This document shows positions 17,261-24,451 of a DNA stretch of 36,413 nt, piece after piece. This stretch comes from JAEHDI01 sp035455185 (GTDB lineage Bacteria; Acidobacteriota; Terriglobia; Bryobacterales; Bryobacteraceae), in NCBI GenBank assembly GCA_035455185.1, contig DATIFQ010000447.1, positions 1-36,413 on the forward strand, read 5' to 3'. Both the position numbers and the translations under genes were made by a program. The notes beneath the pieces were generated by a model. That model searched no databases and was not told the DNA's origin. It was given only the letters and a program-made list of their open reading frames with translations. Each line of letters begins with the position of its first letter. Position 1 is the stretch's first letter.

Positions 17261-18200
17261 GGCGTCGAAGGACCGCCATCACCGGCTCATCGAGCGGCCC
17301 GCGATCAGAGACGCGGCAGTTGGCCTCCACGTTACGGCTTTTTCTCATTCCGGGGATGACGGTCGAGACGGCCGGGTGGGACAGGCAGAAGCGCAGCGCA
17401 ACTTCCGGAAGGGGCTCAGCCACCCAGGAGAGATCCTTCTTCAAGGCATCGACACGTTCGGCGACCTCGGCCTTGCGGTTTCCGCGGAAGTACCAGTCGC
17501 GGAAGTCACCCTTGGGGAACACCGTGTCCGGGGTGATGCTTCCCGTGAGGCTACCCTCATCGAGTGGGACGCGGGCGATGACGCCGATGTTGCGCTCCGT
17601 GCACAGCGGGAAAAGGCTCCGTTCCGAGGACTGGTCGAAGACGTTGTAGATCACCTGAACGGTGTCGATCAGGCCGGTGCGGATCAGATCGAGGGCAGAT
17701 TCGGGCTGGTGGTCGTTGATCGAGACGCCGACAAAGCGGACCTTGCCGGATCTTTTGAGATCTTCGAAAGCGCACCGCCATTCATCCCGTCCGGTCCACT
17801 CCGGGTTCCAGACGTGAAGTTGCTGGAGGTCGATCACGTCCCGGCCGAGGTTGCGCAGGCTCTGCTCAGTGGACGCCATCACGTACTCGTACGGAAAAAC
17901 GTCGTTAATACCGACACCCGGCTGCGCCGGCCACAGGTCGTTCTTCGGCGGAACCTTCGTTGCGACGTAGATCGTCTTGCCCGCTTCCCGGAGAATGCCG
18001 CCAACGAGTTGCTCGCTGTGTCCGTCCCCGTAGGCGAGGGCCGTGTCGATGAAGTTGAGCCCGAGTTCGATGGCGCGCCGAAGTGCGGCCACCGCTTCGC
18101 TGTCGGTTCCGCCGAGCCACTGGGTCTGGCCGATTCCCCACGCGCCGTATCCGATTTCGCTGATCTCAAGATTGGTCCTGCCGAGTTTTCGATAGCGCAT
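17232..18200 (-). CDS. Aldo/keto reductase
   Basis: A 322-residue cytoplasmic NAD(P)H-dependent reductase with an intact AKR tetrad: D52 and Y57 in NFIDTALAYGDGHSE, K82 in VATKVPP and H129 in QQLHVW. It begins MRYRKLGRTNLEISEIGYGA, the usual first strand of the family, and ends with the cofactor-binding pattern VIPGMRKSRNVEAN. This contrasts with the exported AKR-like ferredoxin protein at 7298-8500, whose tetrad is lost. The substrate is unknown. No Shine-Dalgarno is present; a TATAAT lies 9 bases upstream of the ATG, so the mRNA may be leaderless. It heads an operon with the two BsuPI-like genes. Confidence 0.93.
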   Translation of the reverse strand: MRYRKLGRTNLEISEIGYGAWGIGQTQWLGGTDSEAVAALRRAIELGLNFIDTALAYGDGHSEQLVGGILREAGKTIYVATKVPPKNDLWPAQPGVGINDVFPYEYVMASTEQSLRNLGRDVIDLQQLHVWNPEWTGRDEWRCAFEDLKRSGKVRFVGVSINDHQPESALDLIRTGLIDTVQVIYNVFDQSSERSLFPLCTERNIGVIARVPLDEGSLTGSITPDTVFPKGDFRDWYFRGNRKAEVAERVDALKKDLSWVAEPLPEVALRFCLSHPAVSTVIPGMRKSRNVEANCRVSDRGPLDEPVMAVLRRHAWNKNYYC

Positions 18201-18209
18201 GAAGACAAC

Positions 18210-18215
18210 ATTATA
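18210..18215 (-). promoter_or_regulatory. -10 promoter element of the aldo/keto reductase operon
   Basis: A perfect TATAAT on the minus strand ends 9 bases before the ATG at 18200. Transcription would start within a few bases of the start codon, and no ribosome-binding site is visible, so a leaderless or near-leaderless transcript is likely. No good -35 match is seen at 16-18 bases. Confidence 0.45.
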
Positions 18216-18273
18216 CTGGCTCTCGACAGGCGTCCTGACGCGTGTGGCGGGGCGGTAGAATCAGGTTAGAGGC

Positions 18274-19053
18274 ATGTTGCGGCGAGCGCTGATCTTGATG
18301 GTGTGTGTGGTCGCGTCATGGGCGGCGAGCCTGCGCCTGTACTTGAAAGACGGCACATATCACGTGGTTCGAGAGTACGAGGTACTGGAGGACCGGGTCC
18401 GCTATTACAGTGTGGAGCGCGGCGATTGGGAGGAGATCCCACTCGATCTGGTCGACCTGGAGAAAACGAAATCCGAGGTCCGCGAGCGGCGGGAATCGAT
18501 TGAAAAGGAAGCCAAGGTTCTCTCCGAGGAAGAGAAGGTGGAGCGGGAGCAACGCGAAGAAGCCGCCCGCGTGCCCCAGGACGTGGGAGTGTTCTGGGTT
18601 ACCGGGACCCAACTCCAGGCGCTGAAGCAGGCTGAGCCGAAAGTGGTAACGAGCAAGAGGCGGTCGATTCTCAAGATTCTGAGCCCGGTTCCGATGGTGG
18701 CCGGGAAGGCGACAGTAGAACTCGACGGGGAGCAGTCCGCGAACGTGGTCACAACCGTGAGGCCCGAGTTCTACTTCCGCCTCGCGGTGGAGGAAAGATT
18801 CGGTATTATCAAACTTACCCCGAAGAACGGGGCGCGGCTTGTCGAGAAGTGGTCGGTCGCTCCGGTCACGAACGATATCTTCGCGGAGCAGCAGCACGTC
18901 GACATCCTTCGTCAGCAAGTTGACGACGGGGTCTACAAGATCTGGCCAAAGCAGCCGCTGGAACCCGGGGAGTACGGAGTGGTGGAGTACACGGAAGGCA
19001 AAGGAAACACACAAATTTGGGATTTTAGCTGCCGCCCGGCCGTAAATCCATAA
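18274..19053 (+). CDS. Unrecognised secreted protein with charged coiled-coil segment
   Basis: A 259-residue protein with a probable signal peptide (MLRRALILMVCVVASWAAS). The first mature segment, SLRLYLKDGTYHVVREYEVL, then DRVRYYSVERGDWEEIPLDL, is a compact beta-type motif that I associate with acidobacterial secreted proteins of unknown function. Residues about 60-98 are strongly charged and probably helical (KTKSEVRERRESIEKEAKVL). The rest is beta-rich with no motif I can name. It is separated from the Oar-like receptor gene downstream by 84 bases with a possible weak terminator, so cotranscription is uncertain. The divergent gap to the aldo/keto reductase is 73 bases and carries a TAGAAT at 18256-18261 as a possible -10. 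Confidence 0.75.
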   Translation: MLRRALILMVCVVASWAASLRLYLKDGTYHVVREYEVLEDRVRYYSVERGDWEEIPLDLVDLEKTKSEVRERRESIEKEAKVLSEEEKVEREQREEAARVPQDVGVFWVTGTQLQALKQAEPKVVTSKRRSILKILSPVPMVAGKATVELDGEQSANVVTTVRPEFYFRLAVEERFGIIKLTPKNGARLVEKWSVAPVTNDIFAEQQHVDILRQQVDDGVYKIWPKQPLEPGEYGVVEYTEGKGNTQIWDFSCRPAVNP

Positions 19054-19061
19054 AATTCATC

Positions 19062-19089
19062 AAAAAAAGCCTTCTCAAATCGGTTTTTT
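19062..19089 (+). terminator. Possible weak terminator hairpin
   Basis: An A-tract with GCC (to 19071) can pair with GGTTTTTT (19082-19089) across a 10-base loop, allowing one G-U pair. The stem is AT-rich and therefore weak, but it lies just after the stop codon of the secreted-protein gene and ends in a T-run. Confidence 0.3.
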
Positions 19090-19123
19090 CGCATAACATA
19101 GTAAGAAAGTGGGTGGAGGAGAG

Positions 19124-19130
19124 AAAAGGA
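19124..19130 (+). promoter_or_regulatory. Ribosome-binding site of the Oar-like receptor gene
   Basis: AAAAGGA lies 7 bases upstream of GTG 19138-19140 in a purine-rich leader, which supports the GTG as the start. Confidence 0.5.
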
Positions 19131-19137
19131 TAAGTGC

Positions 19138-22100
19138 GTGTACTCTCTCAAGACCCTGTCGTATCGTCTCGCTCTCTTCATCACGTTCACCACTGGTCTC
19201 TGCTTCCCACAAAGCGACACCGGGACGATCGTAGGCATCGTCCGGGACGCCAGCGGGGGTGTCGTCCCCCAGGCTGCAGCCGCTGTGACAAACGTTTCGA
19301 CCGGTGCCGTCTGGCGAGGATTCACGAACGACGAAGGCTTTTATCGGATCGCGAACCTTCCGCCGTCCACGTACGAGGTTGAGATTGAAGCCAAAGGCTT
19401 CCGGAGGTCGATCGGCCCGCCTGCGCGCGTGAGTGCGGGCGAGGTGCTGAGGGTCGACGTCGCGGTGGAGGTCGGCCCCGTTACGGAGGTAGTCAACGTC
19501 GACGCGCCGGCCATCGCGGTGAACACGGAAGACCCGCAGCTTGGCAAGGTCGTTCGCGACCCCGCCGGCTTACCGGTGCTTTCGGGCGCGAACGGGCGGA
19601 ATGCGCTGTGGCTGGCGGCGACGCAACCCGGCGTTGTGTTCGCCGGACAACTTGCATCTCAGGACGGAGGGCGGTTCTCGGCCAACGGCCAGCGGGCGCA
19701 GTCCAACAACTACATGCTCGATGGCGCTGACGCCAACGACCTCGCGGCGAACACGCCCGATTCCGTGCAATCGATCTCTCCGAACGCGCTGGAGGAATTC
19801 CGGATCATCACTGGCGCGATGAAGGCCGAGTATGGCCGCAACACGGGTGCGGTGGTGCAGGTGGTGACCCGATCGGGGGCGAATACGTTTCACGGAGGCG
19901 CCTCGGAGTACTTTCGGAACACGAAACTGAACGCGGCGCCGTTCTTCCAAAAAGCGGTGCCGGGAGGGACGAAGGACCGGTTCGCGAACGGATTCCCGCG
20001 GAAGCCGCAGTGGAACAGCAACGATTTCGACGCCAATCTGGGCGGTCCGGTGGTTCGTGAGAAGACCTTCTTCTTCGCGTCGTATCTCGGTTTCCGAAGA
20101 CGCCAGGGGGTCTCGAGATCGGCCACGGTGCCGAACGACGAACAACGGGCGTTGATCGAATCCCAGGGCACAGCCGAGGCGAAAGCACTCCTGGCGCTGG
20201 TTCCGCGGGCCTCCACGGGAAATACGCTGTTTAGTTCTCCCTCGAACGCGCGCACGCGAGACCAGGGCATGGCGAAACTCGATCACTACTTTTCACCTGC
20301 CAACCGGCTGGCGGTGACGTACTTCATCGATTCGATGTCGCTCGACAGTGCGCCATTCGCGTTCGGAGGGAGTAACGTTCCCGGCTTCGGAGCCGACACG
20401 ACACAGCGGTTCCAGCACGTGATCCTGAGGGACACGCACACGTTCTCGCCATCGCTATTAAACGAATTCCGGGCGTCTTACCACCGGAACGCGTCGGTCG
20501 GAAACGTTCCGCAGAACCGTACGACGATGGACAGCCTGGGACTGCACGGCATCGTACCGGACGACCGGGACGGCGAGGGCCCACCATGGGTAATCATCAC
20601 GGGCTTCTCGGAGTTCGGCAACACGATCCAGGGACCGCAGGGACGGGCCGACAACACCTTTCAGTACATCGACAACGTAAGCTGGACGCGTGGGCGGCAC
20701 TATGCGAAGTTCGGCGGCGAGTTCCGCACGTACGCCCAAAACCAGATCTTTACGTTTGTCAATAACGGGTACATTTATATCGATGGCAGCGGAACGTCGC
20801 TCGAGATGGTCCCTCAGATTCACGGACTTTCCGCGCCGCTCAACGATTTCGCCAACGGGTTCGCGACGGCGTACATTCAGAATTCGGCTGGACGGCCCGG
20901 CCTCCGGACACGTTCGGTCAACCTCTTCTTTCAGGACGACTGGAAACTGAGGTCGTATTTCACACTGAACGCGGGCCTGCGATGGGAATACAACTCTAGC
21001 CTCAAGGAGCTTCAGGACAAAGTGGCAGGCTTCCGGGCAGGCGTGAAGTCGTCGATTTACCCGGACGCGCCGGCGGGGATGGTGTTTCCCGGCGACGCGG
21101 GGATCAGCCGGTCCACTTACGACGAGGACCTGAACAATTTCGGCCCGCGCGTGGGCTTCGCGTGGGACGTGCTGAAGAACGGACGGCTTAGTCTGCGAGG
21201 CGGATACGGTTTGTTCTATGACGTCTCGATCACAGAACTGACGCTGCCGTTTATCACCACGCCGCCATACGCAATTCAACCGTCAGTGGCGTTTGTGGAT
21301 TACGCCGACCCGTGGGCGTCGTCGCGTGTGCAGCCAATCGCGCAGCCATTTCCATTCCGGCCAGTTGGCGCGGGGGAGAGTTTCAACTTTTCATCCATCG
21401 CGCCGATCAGCCTGACGGTGATGGATCCGCACTTTGCCACTCCATACGCACAGCACTGGAGCTTGCAGGTGCAATACCAGGCGGCGAAGGACTGGCTTGT
21501 GGACGTGGGCTATGCGGGCAGCAACGGTGTGAAGTTGCTGAACCGCCGCGACATCAATCCTGGAGTTCCTCGCCCCGGGGCGAGCGCGGGGAACTTGGAT
21601 CTCCGGAGGGTCTACAACACCAGCCATCCGGAGAAAGTGGAGTTCGGCGGCATGCCGTTCGCCGACATCACCAACCAGAACACGGACGCGAACTCGAACT
21701 ACAGCAGCTTCCAGGCTGGCGTCACCAAGCGCTTCGTCGGCGGGTTTGCGATGACACACGCTTACACGTGGGCGCACTCGATCGACAACAAGTCCGGCTT
21801 ACGAGGGTCACTGGCGCGGTCGGATAGCGCGGCGGCCGATCGTGGCAACTCCGAGATGGACGTGCGGCACCGCTACGTGGCGACGTATGAATACGAGTTC
21901 CCTTGGATGGCTGCACAATCCGGAATGCTGGGCCGGATCGCCGGAGGATGGGGCGTCTCGGGCGTGACGACGTTCCAAACTGGCCTCGCGTTCGATATTA
22001 CCGAGGCGACGGATCGGTGCCTGTGCGGCAGCGGGGGACAGCGGCCGGATTACATCGCCGGCACGGTAACGTTTTACGATCCGCGTTCCGTATCGGCCGT

Positions 22101-22461
22101 CCCTGGGCGCGCCAATTCGTGGTTTGATGGGACGGGCGGCGGCACGGCCACAGCGGCGACAAATCCGTTTTTCCGGCGAGTTGGCTCGGCGGCGACGTAC
22201 GCCGCCGGCGCAGGACGTTTCGGAAATTTCGGACGTAACGTGCTCCACGGTCCCGGAATCAACAACTGGGACTTCGCGGCATTCAAACGAGTCCGCATCC
22301 GCGAGGGGCACCAGGTTAATTTCCGCGCCGAATTCTTCAACCTTTTCAATCACGCCCAGTTTGAAATCCCGAACGGGAGCATCGCTTCGGTGAACTTCGG
22401 CCGGGTCACCACAACGCGGGAGCCGAGAATTGTCCAGTTCGCGCTGCGATACTCCTTCTGA
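19138..22461 (+). CDS. Oar-like TonB-dependent receptor with carboxypeptidase-regulatory N-terminal domain
   Basis: A 1107-residue outer-membrane protein from GTG 19138. After a signal peptide (about 1-25) there is a carboxypeptidase-regulatory-like beta-sandwich (about 28-95: GTIVGIVRDASGGVVPQAAA, GFYRIANLPPSTYEVEIEAK). A plug-like domain follows (ANGQRAQSNNYMLDGADAND, TGAMKAEYGRNTGAVVQVVT). Then comes a long beta-barrel ending in the aromatic C-terminal strand RIVQFALRYSF, as expected for BamA-recognised barrels. This is the Oar/SusC-related family that is strongly expanded in Acidobacteria, thought to import or bind large ligands. No classical TonB box was identified. No partner SusD-like gene is adjacent. 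The ligand is unknown; the surface-glycan export genes downstream on the same strand may be unrelated. Confidence 0.92.
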   Translation: MYSLKTLSYRLALFITFTTGLCFPQSDTGTIVGIVRDASGGVVPQAAAAVTNVSTGAVWRGFTNDEGFYRIANLPPSTYEVEIEAKGFRRSIGPPARVSAGEVLRVDVAVEVGPVTEVVNVDAPAIAVNTEDPQLGKVVRDPAGLPVLSGANGRNALWLAATQPGVVFAGQLASQDGGRFSANGQRAQSNNYMLDGADANDLAANTPDSVQSISPNALEEFRIITGAMKAEYGRNTGAVVQVVTRSGANTFHGGASEYFRNTKLNAAPFFQKAVPGGTKDRFANGFPRKPQWNSNDFDANLGGPVVREKTFFFASYLGFRRRQGVSRSATVPNDEQRALIESQGTAEAKALLALVPRASTGNTLFSSPSNARTRDQGMAKLDHYFSPANRLAVTYFIDSMSLDSAPFAFGGSNVPGFGADTTQRFQHVILRDTHTFSPSLLNEFRASYHRNASVGNVPQNRTTMDSLGLHGIVPDDRDGEGPPWVIITGFSEFGNTIQGPQGRADNTFQYIDNVSWTRGRHYAKFGGEFRTYAQNQIFTFVNNGYIYIDGSGTSLEMVPQIHGLSAPLNDFANGFATAYIQNSAGRPGLRTRSVNLFFQDDWKLRSYFTLNAGLRWEYNSSLKELQDKVAGFRAGVKSSIYPDAPAGMVFPGDAGISRSTYDEDLNNFGPRVGFAWDVLKNGRLSLRGGYGLFYDVSITELTLPFITTPPYAIQPSVAFVDYADPWASSRVQPIAQPFPFRPVGAGESFNFSSIAPISLTVMDPHFATPYAQHWSLQVQYQAAKDWLVDVGYAGSNGVKLLNRRDINPGVPRPGASAGNLDLRRVYNTSHPEKVEFGGMPFADITNQNTDANSNYSSFQAGVTKRFVGGFAMTHAYTWAHSIDNKSGLRGSLARSDSAAADRGNSEMDVRHRYVATYEYEFPWMAAQSGMLGRIAGGWGVSGVTTFQTGLAFDITEATDRCLCGSGGQRPDYIAGTVTFYDPRSVSAVPGRANSWFDGTGGGTATAATNPFFRRVGSAATYAAGAGRFGNFGRNVLHGPGINNWDFAAFKRVRIREGHQVNFRAEFFNLFNHAQFEIPNGSIASVNFGRVTTTREPRIVQFALRYSF

Positions 22462-22508
22462 CGCGGGGCCAGGCTGTGGCATGATGGTGTTCCTGTACCT
22501 CGCGCGAT

Positions 22509-23270
22509 ATGCAAGGCGGTAACTTCGGATTTCTACTCAGCAATCTGGTGATGCGGGACTTCCGTATTCGTTATCGGAACATGTCTCTGGGCGTGTTCTG
22601 GTCGCTGCTGAACCCGCTGGTGATGATGGGGGTGTTGACCTTCGTCTTCACGAAGATCTTCAGCAGCGATACGCCGAACTTTCATGTTTTCGTGCTCTGC
22701 GGGGTGGTTCCGTTCAATTTTTTCGCACTTGCCTGGGTCAGCGGGACGATGGCGGTGTTCAGCAACTCAGGGCTGGTGAAGCGGGTGTTGCTGCCGCGGG
22801 AAATCGTGCCGATATCAACGGTGCTAGCGAACTGTTTGCATTTCCTGATCCAGGTTGCGTTGCTGCTCGCGGTCACGCTGCTGGCGGGCTACCGCGTGAA
22901 TGTGTACTGGCTGCTGCTGCCTCTGGTGTTCGGGTTGGAAGTTGTCTTCGTGTGCGGGTTGTCGCTGGCGTCATCGGCGCTGGACGTCTATTTCCGCGAC
23001 ATGCGGTACGTCGTGGAGTCGATGAACACCATTCTGTTCTGGCTCGTGCCGATCTTCTACTCGTTTACGGCCATTCCGGCTCGTTTCCATCCGGTATACC
23101 AGTACAATCCGATTGCGGCAGTTGTGCTCGCCTGCCGCCACATCCTGATGGAGGGCCTCGCTCCGCCGGTGTCCCTGTTATACAAACTGGCCATCGTTTC
23201 AACCTTGTCATTGCTGGCCGGGCTGTGGATCTTCGGGCGGCTAAAGCGGCGGTTCGCGGACTATCTCTGA
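22509..23270 (+). CDS. wzm: ABC-2 type polysaccharide export permease
   Basis: A 253-residue inner-membrane permease with about six helices. It starts MQGGNFGFLLSNLVMRDFRI, then RYRNMSLGVFWSLLNPLVMM, the characteristic amphipathic and first-helix pattern of Wzm/TagG/KpsM proteins (RDxxxRYxxSxLGxxWxxLxP). The C-terminal half has ASSALDVYFRDMRYVVESMN and a conserved NPI segment. It exports a lipid-linked O-antigen, capsule or teichoic-like polymer together with the ATPase encoded 1 base downstream. The symbol is by family resemblance; the polymer is unknown. It begins 47 bases after the receptor gene. Confidence 0.9.
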   Translation: MQGGNFGFLLSNLVMRDFRIRYRNMSLGVFWSLLNPLVMMGVLTFVFTKIFSSDTPNFHVFVLCGVVPFNFFALAWVSGTMAVFSNSGLVKRVLLPREIVPISTVLANCLHFLIQVALLLAVTLLAGYRVNVYWLLLPLVFGLEVVFVCGLSLASSALDVYFRDMRYVVESMNTILFWLVPIFYSFTAIPARFHPVYQYNPIAAVVLACRHILMEGLAPPVSLLYKLAIVSTLSLLAGLWIFGRLKRRFADYL

Positions 23271-23271
23271 C

Positions 23272-24012
23272 ATGACGGGCGTCGTTCAACTGGACAGCGT
23301 TTCGAAGGTGTACTTACGGCGGTCGAGGGAGTTCCTCCATGCCTTCCTGTCAGGATGGCTTCGGCGGGCGCCAAAAGGCGGCTTCTACGCCCTGAAGAAC
23401 GTGTCACTCCGCCTCGACGAAGGTGACAGCCTGGCGGTGATCGGCGCCAACGGAGCGGGTAAGAGCACGCTGCTGAGCGTGATCGCAGGATTGTCGTGGC
23501 CGGACGAGGGGACGGTCACGGTCAACGGCCGGATCGCGGCGCTGCTGGAACTCGGTTCGGGCTTTCATCCGGACCTGACCGGCGCCGAGAATTTGCGGCT
23601 TAACGCTGCCGTGCTTGGCCTGACCCGCAGGAAGACCGAGGAACGGTTTGACGAGATCGTGGAGTTTTCCGAAATCGGCGATTTTATCGACGAGCCGTTG
23701 CGGACGTATTCGGCCGGCATGATTATGCGGCTGGCATTCTCGGTGGCCATGAATGTACAGCCCGATATTCTGCTGATCGACGAGGTGCTGGCGGTAGGGG
23801 ACCAGGCATTTCAGCGGAAGTGCATGGAAGGAATCCTGGAACTGAAACGAGCCGGCCGCGTTTTGATCTGTACGTCCCACGTCGCGGAGACGCTGCAACA
23901 GCTTTGTAGTCGCGCGATCTGGCTGGACCACGGGCGGGTGATTCGGGAGGGACCGGTCACGGAGGTTCTCGACGAGTATCAGTCCATGAGGACGGGCGCC
24001 GGCAAGCGATGA
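23272..24012 (+). CDS. wzt: ABC polysaccharide export ATP-binding protein (short Wzt/TagH type)
   Basis: A 246-residue ATPase. Walker A is GANGAGKST (58-66), the signature loop is YSAGM (146-150), Walker B is ILLIDE (166-171), and the switch His is H203. The insert LLELGSGFHPDLTGAENL is diagnostic for polysaccharide exporters. It ends at residue 246, so it lacks the C-terminal carbohydrate-binding domain of long Wzt proteins that read the chain end. Export is therefore probably of the type not coupled to a terminal cap. The gene starts 1 base after the permease stop. Confidence 0.92.
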   Translation: MTGVVQLDSVSKVYLRRSREFLHAFLSGWLRRAPKGGFYALKNVSLRLDEGDSLAVIGANGAGKSTLLSVIAGLSWPDEGTVTVNGRIAALLELGSGFHPDLTGAENLRLNAAVLGLTRRKTEERFDEIVEFSEIGDFIDEPLRTYSAGMIMRLAFSVAMNVQPDILLIDEVLAVGDQAFQRKCMEGILELKRAGRVLICTSHVAETLQQLCSRAIWLDHGRVIREGPVTEVLDEYQSMRTGAGKR

Positions 24013-24040
24013 GTGGAGCCGTGGTACCCTTTAGCGACAC

Positions 24041-24451
24041 GTGAACGCGGACGACATTCTCGGGAGGATCCGACTGATGCTGAATCTCCCAGTGCCGGAG
24101 GGACAGGAGCAACAGGCGGGCGAGGACAAAGCGGCAGCGTCCAAGCTGCTTCTAGCCGAACTGGCTGTGGGCGTCCGGGAGTTGCGCCGGCGAGCGAATC
24201 GCGTGGGCCTTGTTCCGGAGGGCTATCCGCTGCCGCTCGCCATCATCATGAAGACGATCCACCGGCTGCTCCCGTGGTACACCCGCTCCATCCAGGCACA
24301 CGCGCAACAGGCCGCGTCCAGCATGGATACGATTCTGATCTGTTTGCAGGCAATCGTGCAATCGCAGGAGCGCATCGCGGAGCGGCTCGACCGGCTGGAA
24401 CGGGAAACGCGGCGGCCGGCCGAGGCCGGCTCTCCGCCCCAACAGCAGTGA
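24041..24451 (+). CDS. Small amphipathic/coiled-coil protein of a glycan locus
   Basis: A 136-residue protein from GTG 24041, 28 bases after the ATPase gene and sharing GTGA with the next gene. The N-terminal part is helical and charged (RELRRRANRVGLVPEGYPLP). A semi-hydrophobic region follows, MKTIHRLLPWYTRSIQAHAQ, then a C-terminal heptad-like helix (VQSQERIAERLDRLERETRR). This layout recalls the N-terminal region often attached to glycosyltransferases and methyltransferases in surface-polysaccharide loci. It could bring soluble enzymes to the membrane. A similarly organised protein is encoded at 27701-28156. No catalytic motif is seen. Confidence 0.7.
   Translation: MNADDILGRIRLMLNLPVPEGQEQQAGEDKAAASKLLLAELAVGVRELRRRANRVGLVPEGYPLPLAIIMKTIHRLLPWYTRSIQAHAQQAASSMDTILICLQAIVQSQERIAERLDRLERETRRPAEAGSPPQQQ

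Noticed and set aside
18223..18261. Consensus-like promoter pair for the secreted-protein gene (TCGACA and TAGAAT)
   Set aside because: The spacing is 27 bases, too long for a normal sigma-70 promoter; only the TAGAAT alone is a weak candidate.
24013..24447. N-terminal extension of the GT2-GT4 frame
   Set aside because: It lies over the coiled-coil gene in another frame and is Gly/Ala/Ser-rich; GTG 24448 overlaps the previous stop as GTGA.
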